Assembly (NCBI GenBank): GCA_009843635.1
Contig: VYDB01000106.1
Location: 1 to 32,092 of the forward strand
Direction of reading: 5' to 3'
DNA length: 32,092 bases
DNA from: Gammaproteobacteria bacterium
GTDB taxonomy: Bacteria; Pseudomonadota; Gammaproteobacteria; Pseudomonadales; Azotimanducaceae
This document shows, in pieces, positions 1 through 6,702 of the stretch. The position numbers were made by a program, and so were the translations under genes. The notes beneath the pieces were generated by a model. It saw only the letters and a program-made list of their open reading frames with translations. It ran no database searches and had not been told where the DNA came from. Positions within the stretch are counted from its first letter, which is position 1. Every line of letters starts with the position of its first letter.

Positions 1-279
1 TTTTCCGCTGGAAATCCGCCCCCTCTTCAGGCTCATTCCTGATTGGACAAGACTACCCTGTGCCGCTAGTCGACAACAATGCCTGCTGTCTGCACCGGAA
101 CCGGCTAGATGTCCCGCTCGGAACCCATACGCGCTGCGGCAACGCCTCCCTTGGCGGGCGTCTCCGCCATGCCCGACGCGCCCTCCATTCTCCCGTCGCC
201 ATCGCCGTCGCATGGACGTTAACCGCAACCGCCGCCTCCCTATTTGTACGCTTGGTAAAACCGGAGTTATACTTGGGTC
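1..279. other. Left-edge stretch without a recognisable gene
   Basis: No gene that I recognise lies between the left edge and the first antitoxin. A + frame at 60-317 has no family resemblance, and its composition (Arg and Ala rich, scattered Cys) is typical of random high-GC sequence. On the - strand a frame opens at an ATG at 34-36 and runs off the left edge after 12 codons with a basic start (MSLKRGRISSGK). That could be the beginning of a DNA-binding or transposase-like protein, but 12 residues are not enough to assign it. The last 40 bases hold the promoter of the toxin-antitoxin pair. No tRNA-like fold or repeat was found. Confidence 0.4.
244..273 (+). promoter_or_regulatory. Promoter of the MazEF-like pair, possibly leaderless
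   Basis: A -35-like TTGTAC (244-249) and a -10 TATACT (268-273) are separated by 18 bases. The expected transcription start, about seven bases after the -10, falls on or next to the ATG at 280. There is no Shine-Dalgarno sequence between the -10 and the ATG, so the antitoxin mRNA may be leaderless. The hexamers are seen directly; the start point is inferred. Confidence 0.5.
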
Positions 280-519
280 ATGAAGACAGCCATCTCAATT
301 CGCGACGAGGTGTTTGATGCTGCGGAACGTGCAGCGAAGGAGTTGGGAATCTCCAGGAGCGAACTCTATACAACTGCGGTTAGGGAGTTTGTGGCGCGTT
401 TCCGAAAGCAGCGGGTCACGGAAAGGCTCGATGCCGTTTACGCAGAAGATGTTCCTTCCGGGCTCGACCAAGGTCTCGTTGCGATGCAGTCGCTGTCCCT
501 TCCCGAAGAACGCTGGTAG
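280..519 (+). CDS. Ribbon-helix-helix antitoxin (MazE-like)
   Basis: A 79-residue protein that likely neutralises the toxin encoded 8 bases downstream and represses its own promoter. Residues 1-45 read as a ribbon-helix-helix DNA-binding fold of the CopG/MazE-like type: a short beta strand (KTAISIRDEVF), then two amphipathic helices with a GISRSELYTTAVREF segment. The acidic, flexible C-terminus (about 50-79, ending LSLPEERW) is the usual toxin-binding tail. The ATG at 280 is the only start that keeps the beta strand at the N-terminus, and it lies directly after a -10 box. The partner gene immediately behind it supports the call strongly. The exact subfamily is uncertain. Confidence 0.85.
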   Translation: MKTAISIRDEVFDAAERAAKELGISRSELYTTAVREFVARFRKQRVTERLDAVYAEDVPSGLDQGLVAMQSLSLPEERW

Positions 520-527
520 CGAGTCCA

Positions 528-869
528 GTGAGGCGCGGCGAAATCTGGTGGGCCAACCTCCCAGTTCCCACCGGTTCCGAACCGGGGTACAGGCGTCCTG
601 TGCTGGTGGTGCAATCGGATGACTTCAACAAGAGCCAAATCGCCACCGTTCTCGTGGTGGCCATCACCTCGAACCAGCGGTTGGCGGCAGCGCCTGGCAA
701 TGTGCCCCTGCCACGACGCGGCACTGGCTTGACCCGGCGGTCGGTGGTCAATGTCTCGCAGGTCGTTACGCTGGACCGGCGATTTCTTACCGAACGAAGC
801 GGTCGGGCATCGAGCGCGACCATGCACCAAGTGGACGACGGGCTGCGATTGGTGCTGCAACTGAATTGA
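528..869 (+). CDS. MazF/PemK-family endoribonuclease toxin
   Basis: A 113-residue toxin of the MazF/PemK fold, which cleaves mRNA at short sequence motifs and halts translation when its antitoxin is degraded. Family features are the N-terminal MRRGEIWWANLP strand, the RRPVLVVQSDDFN segment carrying the conserved Arg-Pro-Val-Leu-Val core, and a conserved SVVNVSQVVTLD strand in the second half. Its length is that of a complete MazF. It starts with GTG at 528, eight bases after the antitoxin stop, with only a weak ribosome site, so translation is probably coupled to the antitoxin. Nothing is truncated and all expected conserved segments are present. The cleavage specificity cannot be read from the sequence. 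Confidence 0.92.
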   Translation: MRRGEIWWANLPVPTGSEPGYRRPVLVVQSDDFNKSQIATVLVVAITSNQRLAAAPGNVPLPRRGTGLTRRSVVNVSQVVTLDRRFLTERSGRASSATMHQVDDGLRLVLQLN

Positions 870-905
870 ACAGTGCGATCTTCCCTTCGTCCCATGTCTT
901 TGCCG

Positions 906-1358
906 TCAGGTCACCGCATGGTCGGCCGTTGGCAACGATTCAAACCCGGCTTGCCGAAAATGCCGATCGGTCGTCAGCGCCTTCTTGAGCCCTAGTTCGT
1001 CCATCACCACGAAACTCGTGCAGTCCGTGAATGAGAAGGTCTTGTCAGCCCAGCCGAAGAACCATGCCCGTGCCTTTTCGGCGCGGGTGGGGTCGATCCA
1101 CTCCCACCGGATCCGTGTGCTGGCATCGACCTGCGCCCACCACTGGGCAGCGGCTCGCAGACCCAGGCGCATTCTGATCAGCGTTAGGGTCTCGTCGGCC
1201 ACATAGTCGGTTGTGATCAGAACGCCTCCGTCGTGCAAGTGAGCGTCTCTGACTTGCCTGGCGTTGGCATGGGCGTGATCTCCGGCGTCGGCCAACGCCA
1301 TCCAGCCTGCAGTATCTACGAACAGACGGTCGGTTCCGGTTGGGCGGAATTCCTGCAC
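906..1358 (-). CDS. PIN-domain ribonuclease toxin (VapC-like)
   Basis: A 150-residue PIN-domain protein, probably a VapC-type toxin that cleaves a structured RNA using Mg2+ or Mn2+. The acidic metal-binding set is visible: D15 in LFVDTAGW, E56 in VADETLTLIR, D112 in FSFTDCTSFVVM and D131 in LTTDRHF. The spacing matches intact PIN proteins, so it should be active. The start is GTG at 1358, 29 bases downstream of the antitoxin stop on the same strand, so the two are co-transcribed. It is convergent with the MazF-like gene, whose stop lies 36 bases away. The specific RNA target is unknown. Confidence 0.9.
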   Translation of the reverse strand: MQEFRPTGTDRLFVDTAGWMALADAGDHAHANARQVRDAHLHDGGVLITTDYVADETLTLIRMRLGLRAAAQWWAQVDASTRIRWEWIDPTRAEKARAWFFGWADKTFSFTDCTSFVVMDELGLKKALTTDRHFRQAGFESLPTADHAVT

Positions 1359-1387
1359 CTAGGGCAACCCTATTGAGGCTTAGACTT

Positions 1388-1648
1388 TCAGCCCTCGGCC
1401 TTTGGGCTGCCATAAAGAAGCTGGTCATGATCGGCTGCCGACCGACTGTCGGTGGACCTGCCGACAGCATCGGCCTGATAGAGCGGGTCGTCCTCCACGG
1501 GGCCAAGCGCTAGGGAGCCGTCAATAGGAACGATGCGGAATGCGGGGCGGCTGCGATAGAGCACCATGAAGCCTTCACCTTTTCCGACGCGCTCGACAAT
1601 GTGGCCCAATTCCTGCCGAAGGGTTTTGACATTGATGGTGGTCAGCAT
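1388..1648 (-). CDS. Phd/YefM-family antitoxin
   Basis: An 86-residue antitoxin upstream of the PIN toxin. The N-terminal half (INVKTLRQELGHIVERVGKG, then FMVLYRSRPAFRIVPID) is the Phd/YefM DNA-binding fold: a short strand, an LRQEL-type helix and a hairpin ending in a 'vnyrgrpaarlvP'-like segment. The C-terminal half is polar and probably disordered until it wraps the toxin. The ATG at 1648 is preceded by GAGG repeats that serve as a ribosome site. A TTGACA box and an imperfect palindrome lie upstream, consistent with autorepression. Pairing of Phd-type antitoxins with PIN toxins is common. Confidence 0.88.
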   Translation of the reverse strand: MLTTINVKTLRQELGHIVERVGKGEGFMVLYRSRPAFRIVPIDGSLALGPVEDDPLYQADAVGRSTDSRSAADHDQLLYGSPKAEG

Positions 1649-1676
1649 TGGCCTCGCCTCGGTTGCTAGCGCGCAA

Positions 1677-1694
1677 GATCAACTTAAGATGATC
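1677..1694. promoter_or_regulatory. Imperfect palindrome, probable antitoxin operator
   Basis: GATCAACTTAAGATGATC reads as an inverted repeat (GATCA/TGATC arms around a central CTTAAG) with a single mismatched symmetric pair. It covers the -10 region of the Phd/VapC-like promoter, the position expected for autorepression by the antitoxin. Binding is inferred from position and symmetry. Confidence 0.5.
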
Positions 1695-1709
1695 TATTGA
1701 ATATGTCAA
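1681..1709 (-). promoter_or_regulatory. Promoter of the Phd/VapC-like operon
   Basis: On the - strand, a perfect -35 TTGACA (1709-1704) is followed after exactly 17 bases by TAAGTT (1686-1681), a weak -10. Transcription would start near 1674, about 26 bases before the antitoxin ATG. The -35 and spacing are good; the -10 matches only three of six consensus bases, so the call is moderate. Confidence 0.5.
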
Positions 1710-1782
1710 TGTCGGCGCTACGGTCCGGCCTCCTTCCGCAAACCACGCAATTGAAGCGCCCTTCGCGCCCAGAACGGTGCGT

Positions 1783-1813
1783 TATACTCCCCCCGCTCAA
1801 GCAGAGGCTTGAG
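1783..1813 (+). promoter_or_regulatory. Likely promoter and leader inverted repeat of the nor operon
   Basis: A -10-like TATACT at 1783-1788 lies about 50 bases before the first gene of the nor cluster. No convincing -35 is placed 16-18 bases upstream, which suggests an activator-dependent promoter. Just downstream, CTCAAG (1796-1801) and CTTGAG (1808-1813) form a perfect 6-bp inverted repeat around CAGAGG, either an operator or a leader hairpin. I could not match it to a known FNR/NNR, NorR or NsrR site. Confidence 0.35.
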
Positions 1814-1838
1814 TTCGGATTTTCCGTGAGGGGGCTTG

Positions 1839-2165
1839 ATGCTGGATCCAGTCGCCATCCATGAGATCGCCGGGGCGGCGTTCCTTGGCGGCGCGATCAT
1901 TCTCTTTGGCGCCGGTTACGCCCTGTTCCTTGCCCTTTCCCGCCTGCACGGCTCCGCCCTGTTTTCGCGCATCTCGCTTGCCTGCTACGCTGCGCTTGCG
2001 GCAAGCGCCGGGGGATTGACCGTGCTGCTCAATCTTTGGGGCTGGTGGCTGGCGCTGGTGGGCGCCCTGCTCGCCGGATACTTCGTTGCGCCGCGGTTCA
2101 TCTGGCGGTTGTCCGAAGCGGTCCACGGCGGTGCTTCGTCCGACTTGGAGGGTCATGGTGGCTGA
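1839..2165 (+). CDS. Small three-helix membrane protein of the nor operon
   Basis: A 108-residue hydrophobic protein with about three membrane segments: residues roughly 10-33 (GAAFLGGAIILFGAGYALFLAL), 42-65 and 66-86 (LLNLWGWWLALVGALLAGYFVA). I do not recognise a family. It precedes norC and its stop overlaps the norC start by 11 bases, so the two are translationally coupled. That placement suggests an assembly or structural accessory of the nitric oxide reductase. The ATG at 1839 has a good GAGGGGG ribosome site 4-5 bases upstream; a TTG one codon earlier is too close to that site. It is much smaller than NorE (a COX3-like protein) and is not a NorD or NorQ. Confidence 0.65.
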   Translation: MLDPVAIHEIAGAAFLGGAIILFGAGYALFLALSRLHGSALFSRISLACYAALAASAGGLTVLLNLWGWWLALVGALLAGYFVAPRFIWRLSEAVHGGASSDLEGHGG

Positions 2166-2796
2166 GGGCGCGGACGAGCCCCGCAGGGAGTGGTGGGCCA
2201 GCGAGGACTTTTGGCGCAAGTGCGCGATCTTCGTCACCGGCTTCATGGCCCTCGTGCTGGTGATGCTGACCTTCCACACGCTCACCGTCATCGAGGCGGG
2301 GTCGGAAGCGGGGCGGGTGCCGGCTTACTCCGTCATCAACCACCGCATCGGTTACGAATTCGACGAGCAGCGCAACTTCGCCGTGCCCGTGATCGGGCCG
2401 CCAGCGCCCCTGTTCGGCGAGATGCTGAGCGAGGAGGAGGCGCGCCGCTTGGTTGATCACGGCAAGCTGACGGTGCAGGCGCGCAACTGCATGAACTGCC
2501 ACACGCTGCTCGGCAACGGCGCCTACTACGCCCCGGATCTCACCAAGGCTTGGCTGGATCCGGGCTGGGGCAATGAATCGGCGCGGGAGATCCTGATGAC
2601 GCGCTTCCTCGACGATCCCATCGCCAACGCCCGCACCTTCGGAACCGGACGCCGGATGCCCGATCCGAACCTCACCGAGGCGGAGCTGCGGGGCGTAATC
2701 GCCTATCTGAAGTGGATGTCCGCCATCGACACCAACGGCTTCCCCCACGGCTTCACGCCGCTGCCCCAAGGGCCGCTGACCGGAGGCGGGCGATGA
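2155..2796 (+). CDS. norC: Nitric oxide reductase cytochrome c subunit NorC, extended form
   Basis: A 213-residue membrane-anchored cytochrome c that passes electrons to NorB for reduction of 2 NO to N2O on the periplasmic side. One N-terminal transmembrane helix (about 24-44) is followed by a single heme c site, C112-M-N-C115-H116, in NCMNCHTLLGNGAYYAPDL, which is closely NorC-like. The likely axial Met168 lies in GRRMPDPNLTEAEL, and the C-terminal LKWMSAIDTNGFP signature is also NorC-like. The segment between helix and heme is about 40-50 residues longer than in the Pseudomonas and Paracoccus proteins. The ATG at 2155 follows GGAGGG with short spacing; GTG at 2158 is an alternative. It overlaps norB by four bases (ATGA). 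Confidence 0.88.
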   Translation: MVAEGADEPRREWWASEDFWRKCAIFVTGFMALVLVMLTFHTLTVIEAGSEAGRVPAYSVINHRIGYEFDEQRNFAVPVIGPPAPLFGEMLSEEEARRLVDHGKLTVQARNCMNCHTLLGNGAYYAPDLTKAWLDPGWGNESAREILMTRFLDDPIANARTFGTGRRMPDPNLTEAELRGVIAYLKWMSAIDTNGFPHGFTPLPQGPLTGGGR

Positions 2797-4283
2797 CCTT
2801 CGGCCGGCTTGAATTCGCTTCGCTGCGCATCGGCCAGAAATTGGCGGTGCACTACTTCGCCGTGGCCATGGTGCTGTTCCTGGCGCAGATGCTGTTCGGG
2901 CTGCTGGCGGCTTGGCAGTTCCTTGACCCGGCGTTCCTGTTCGGCGTCCTTGATTTCAACGTGAACCGCATGGTGCACATCAACGCCATGGTGGTGTGGA
3001 TGCTGTACGGCTTCATCGGCTCCATTTACTGGCTGGTGGAGGACGAGGCCGGCGTGCCGCTGGTGGGCCCGCGCATTGCCAAGGCCGCCTTCTGGGTGTT
3101 TACAGTGGCGGTGACCATTGTCGTCGTCGTGTACCTGTTCGTGCAAAGCGGCCCCGGGGACGCTTGGACGCTCTGGCTCATCAACGAGGGCCGGGAGTAC
3201 ATCGAGGCGCCCCGGTGGGCGGACATCGGCATCGTCGTTTGCATGCTTGCCATCTTCTACAACGTGGCCGGCACCTTCCTGGCGGGGCGCTGGAGCGGCA
3301 TATCCGGTGTGTTGGTGCTCGACCTGGTGGCGTTGGCGGGCCTCTACCTGGCCGGCATGTTCTACACCACCAACCTGCCCATGGACCAGTACTGGTGGTG
3401 GTGGGTGATCCACCTGTGGGTGGAGGCCACTTGGGAGGTGCTGGTCGGCTGCATCATGGCCTGGGGGCTGATCAAGACCCTCGGCGCCCGGCGCCGCATC
3501 GTAACCACTTGGCTCTACATCGAGGTGGCGCTGATGTTCGGCTCGGGCATCCTGGGGCTCGGCCATCACTATTTCTGGATCGGCACGCCGGAATACTGGC
3601 TTGGCGTTGGCGGCTTCTTCTCGGCGCTCGAGCCCATACCCCTGGTGGCGATGGTGGTGCATGCCGTTTACGACGCCGGCCGGCACGCCTTCCGGGCCAA
3701 CAACCACCCGGCGCTCGCTTGGCTGATCGCGCACGCCTTCGGCAACTTCCTGGGCGCTGGCGTTTGGGGATTCATGCAGACGCTGCCGCAGATCAACCTC
3801 TACACCCACGGCACGCAGTGGTCGTCCTCCCACGGGCACCTGGCCTTCTTTGGCGCCTACGTCACCATCATCGTGGCGATGATCTACGTCGCCGTGCAGC
3901 GGCTGCGGGGCAATGTCTGGATGTCCGCCGGACTGCAGGGCGGCTGGCGCTGGAAGTGGGCGCTTGGGCTCACCCATCTCGGCATGATGGGCATGACCGT
4001 CGCCCTCCTGATCGCCGGCTACGAGCAGTCATTCGTGGAGCGTGCCATCGGCGGCTCCACTTGGCAGGCCTATTTCGAGGGCCAGACCCAACCTTGGTTC
4101 GTGGAGGCGATGTGGTGGCGCATGGCGTTCGGGGTGCTGATGACCTTCGGAGTGGTCCTGCTGCTGTGGGACTTGGTGCGGATCGGCGTCGGGGAGAAAC
4201 GGCCGATGAAGGTCGTGGGTGGCTTGGACGATGTGGAAGAGACTGGCAGCGGGCCGGTGCCTGAGGGCTCTGCAGCGGGTTGA
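2793..4283 (+). CDS. norB: Nitric oxide reductase catalytic subunit NorB
   Basis: A 496-residue, roughly 12-helix heme-copper oxidase family protein that reduces NO at a heme b3/non-heme iron site. All key residues of the characterised cNOR are visible: H62 and H349 (heme b), H347 (heme b3), H207, H258 and H259 with E211 (FeB) in VIHLWVEATWE and GLGHHYFW, and E280 in FFSALEPIP. It lacks the long N-terminal extension of quinol-dependent qNOR, so it should use the adjacent NorC. The ATG at 2793 lies in the ATGA overlap with the norC stop behind GGAGGCGGG; upstream codons in frame read as non-membrane sequence. The C-terminal 30 residues are hydrophilic and not conserved in the family. Confidence 0.95.
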   Translation: MTFGRLEFASLRIGQKLAVHYFAVAMVLFLAQMLFGLLAAWQFLDPAFLFGVLDFNVNRMVHINAMVVWMLYGFIGSIYWLVEDEAGVPLVGPRIAKAAFWVFTVAVTIVVVVYLFVQSGPGDAWTLWLINEGREYIEAPRWADIGIVVCMLAIFYNVAGTFLAGRWSGISGVLVLDLVALAGLYLAGMFYTTNLPMDQYWWWWVIHLWVEATWEVLVGCIMAWGLIKTLGARRRIVTTWLYIEVALMFGSGILGLGHHYFWIGTPEYWLGVGGFFSALEPIPLVAMVVHAVYDAGRHAFRANNHPALAWLIAHAFGNFLGAGVWGFMQTLPQINLYTHGTQWSSSHGHLAFFGAYVTIIVAMIYVAVQRLRGNVWMSAGLQGGWRWKWALGLTHLGMMGMTVALLIAGYEQSFVERAIGGSTWQAYFEGQTQPWFVEAMWWRMAFGVLMTFGVVLLLWDLVRIGVGEKRPMKVVGGLDDVEETGSGPVPEGSAAG

Positions 4284-4299
4284 TGGCGAGGATTTTTCG

Positions 4300-4647
4300 A
4301 TGAACGGCAAGCGCATGTGGCACAGGGTGCCGACCTTGATTCTGGCGGCGGGCATCACGGCGATGAGCCTTGCTGGCCCCGCCGTTGCCCAGTCCGCCGG
4401 GGATGCGGCGGCGGGCAAGACGAAGGCGGGATTGTGCTCGGCCTGCCATGGACTGGCGGGCATATCCGCCAATCCGTTGTGGCCCAATCTGGCCGGACAG
4501 CACCAAGCCTACCTTGCGGTTCAGATTCGCGCTTACCGGGACGGCGAACGGGAGGAGATCACGATGCAGCCCTTCGTGCAGGATCTCACCGACCAGGACA
4601 TCGAGGACTTGGCCGCTTGGTACGCGAGCCTCTCCCCCTGTCCTTAA
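4300..4647 (+). CDS. Secreted class I cytochrome c (c553-like)
   Basis: A 115-residue precursor of a small periplasmic monoheme cytochrome. A signal peptide (about 1-30, ending GPAVA/QSAG) precedes the heme site C46-S-A-C49-H50. The body resembles the c553/c4 half-domain (GLAGISANPLWPNLAGQHQAYL, then a Met in TMQPF as likely sixth ligand, and DIEDLAAWYASL near the end). It lies 16 bases after norB in the same operon with a GGCGAGGA ribosome site, so it is a plausible soluble electron donor to the NorCB complex. That role is inferred from position. An ATG further upstream in frame would place charged residues before the signal peptide. Confidence 0.88.
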   Translation: MNGKRMWHRVPTLILAAGITAMSLAGPAVAQSAGDAAAGKTKAGLCSACHGLAGISANPLWPNLAGQHQAYLAVQIRAYRDGEREEITMQPFVQDLTDQDIEDLAAWYASLSPCP

Positions 4648-4689
4648 CGCCGTCGCTTGGCGCCTAGCCCGCGAAGGGAAATCGGTTGA

Positions 4690-6702
4690 ATGGCGGAACC
4701 GCTCGAGCCCCAAGCGGCGTTCAACCACGCCATTCACCTGATCAACTCGGGTCGGGTCAGCGCCGCCGCGGCCTTCTGCCGCGATGCGGTGGAGCGGGAT
4801 CCGCAGGACGTCAACATGACGGCGCTGCTGGGCGCCATCCTCCTGAAGCTGCGCGAGTTCGAAGCGGCTGAGAAGCATCTGCGGAGCGCCATCGAGCTGG
4901 CGCCCACCTTCGCCAAACCCCACGAGGATCTCGGCCGCCTGCTGGTGGAACTGGGTCGGCCGGAGGAGGCCGTCGAGGTGCTGAGGGTGGCCACCCGGCT
5001 GGATCCCAAGTCGGAAACGGCCTTCTTCACGCTGGGCCGGGCGCTGTCCATGGCCGGGGACGGCGACCAGGCGGACGCCGCCTTCGAGGCCTCCTTCGAA
5101 CTCAACCCGCAGCGCCGAAAGCTTGCCTTGGCGGCCGAGCACCACAAGGCGGGGCGGCACGAGGAGGCGAGCCGCCAGTACCGGGCGCTGCTGGCGGAAT
5201 CACCCAACGACGTGGATGCCATGCGCCTGCTGGCGGGCATTCTGGCCAGCCAATCCGATGTGGAGGAGGCGGAAGCGCTGCTCAGGAAGGCCGTTTCGCT
5301 GGCCCCGGACTATGCCCTTGCCTTTCTCGACTTGGGCCGGCTCTTTCAGGAGCAGCACCGCTACGCTGAGGCCATCGAGTGCTTTCAGCGCACCATTCGG
5401 CTGCAGCCGAGCGCCGCCAAGCCGCGCCACCTGCTGGCCTCGACCTTGGCGCCGGTGGGCCGCACCGAGGATGCCTTGGACGCCTACCGCCAAGTGCTGG
5501 AACTGCAGCCGCGCCATGCCGGCGCTTGGCTGGGGCTCGGCCATACGCTCAAGACCGTTGGACGGCAGCGAGAGGCCATCGACGCGTACCGGGAATGCAT
5601 CCGGGTGCGGCCGGACAACGGCGAGACCTATTGGAGCCTGGCCAACCTGAAGACCTATCGGCTCACCGCCGACGACATGGGGGCCATGGAGTCGGCCCTG
5701 GCGCGAGCCGATGAACTGACCGATCAATCCGCGGTCAACTTCCTGTTTGCCTTGGCCAAGGCGCACGAGGATGCAGGCGACTTCGACACGGCCTGGGATT
5801 ACTACCAACGTGGCAACGCCAAGCAGCGAATGCTTGAGCACTATGATCCGGTGCAGACCGAGACGGCCAACGACGAGATCATCGAGACGTTCGATGCCTC
5901 GTTCCTGCAAAGCGCTGCGGGCCAAGGCCATCCGGATGCGGCGCCGATATTCGTCCTTGGGCTGCCCCGCTCCGGCTCCACCCTGATCGAACAGATACTG
6001 GCCAGCCACAGCCAGGTTGAAGGCACCTCGGAACTGCCCTACCTGGGCCGAGTGGCCACCTCCCTGAACCGGAACCGCGCCGATGGCGTCAACTACCCGC
6101 AGGCGGTGCGCGAGCTACGGGCCGCCCACTTCAAGGCCTTGGGCCACGACTACCTGCAGCGCGCCCAGGTGCATCGGCGCTCCGAGAAGTCCCGCTTCGT
6201 GGACAAGATGCCCAACAACTTCCCCTCGATCGGCTTTCTGCACCTGGTTCTGCCCAATGCCAAGATCATCGACGCCCGCCGCTACCCCTTGGACGCCACC
6301 CTAAGCTGCTACCGTCAACTGTTCGCCAAGGGCCAGACCTTTGTGTATGACCTCACGGAGATCGGCGAGTACTTCCTGGAGTACCAGCGGCTGATGGACC
6401 ACTGGCACGAGGTGCTGCCGGGCCGCGTCCTGACCGTGCAGTACGAAGACTTGGTAACGGATTTCGACCGCCAGTTGCGGCGCCTGCTCGACTACTGCGA
6501 GCTGCCTTGGGAGGACGCCTGCGCCAACTTCCACGAGACTGACCGCCCGGTTCGCACGGCCAGCTCCGAACAGGTGCGCCAACCCATCTACGTCAAGTCG
6601 ATCCACTTCTGGCGCAACTACGAAGCCCATCTTGGCGAGTTGATCGAAGTGCTGGAGCCAGTGCTGCCCCGCTACGCCCAATACGAGGCGATCAACCGCT
6701 GA
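4690..6702 (+). CDS. TPR-repeat sulfotransferase
   Basis: A 670-residue protein with two parts. Residues about 8-350 are tandem tetratricopeptide repeats with the usual G/A/Y and P spacing (for example AEKHLRSAIELAPTF and AIECFQRTIRLQPSA). Residues about 415-645 are a Sulfotransfer_3-type domain that uses PAPS. The 5'-phosphosulfate loop is FVLGLPRSGSTLIEQIL with G424 to L432. The 3'-phosphate segment is KIIDARRYPLDATLSCYR, with R530 and S539 as likely contacts. The TPR part probably selects a protein or peptide acceptor, which is unknown. No signal peptide is seen, so it is cytoplasmic. ATG 4690 follows an AAGGGAAA site. The stop overlaps the convergent yqeY by 11 bases. Confidence 0.88.
   Translation: MAEPLEPQAAFNHAIHLINSGRVSAAAAFCRDAVERDPQDVNMTALLGAILLKLREFEAAEKHLRSAIELAPTFAKPHEDLGRLLVELGRPEEAVEVLRVATRLDPKSETAFFTLGRALSMAGDGDQADAAFEASFELNPQRRKLALAAEHHKAGRHEEASRQYRALLAESPNDVDAMRLLAGILASQSDVEEAEALLRKAVSLAPDYALAFLDLGRLFQEQHRYAEAIECFQRTIRLQPSAAKPRHLLASTLAPVGRTEDALDAYRQVLELQPRHAGAWLGLGHTLKTVGRQREAIDAYRECIRVRPDNGETYWSLANLKTYRLTADDMGAMESALARADELTDQSAVNFLFALAKAHEDAGDFDTAWDYYQRGNAKQRMLEHYDPVQTETANDEIIETFDASFLQSAAGQGHPDAAPIFVLGLPRSGSTLIEQILASHSQVEGTSELPYLGRVATSLNRNRADGVNYPQAVRELRAAHFKALGHDYLQRAQVHRRSEKSRFVDKMPNNFPSIGFLHLVLPNAKIIDARRYPLDATLSCYRQLFAKGQTFVYDLTEIGEYFLEYQRLMDHWHEVLPGRVLTVQYEDLVTDFDRQLRRLLDYCELPWEDACANFHETDRPVRTASSEQVRQPIYVKSIHFWRNYEAHLGELIEVLEPVLPRYAQYEAINR

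Noticed and set aside
60-317. Short + strand protein of 85 residues at the left edge
   Set aside because: It overlaps the antitoxin start, has no ribosome site and looks like non-coding high-GC translation.
1746-1765. FNR/NNR-type site upstream of the nor operon
   Set aside because: The sequence around the expected -41.5 position contains TTGAAG and GAAG/CTTC but not a TTGAT-N4-ATCAA pattern.
2703-3977. Long open frame on the - strand across norB (424 residues)
   Set aside because: It lies antisense to norB, has high His/Pro/Gln content and no family signature. It follows from the codon bias of a high-GC gene.
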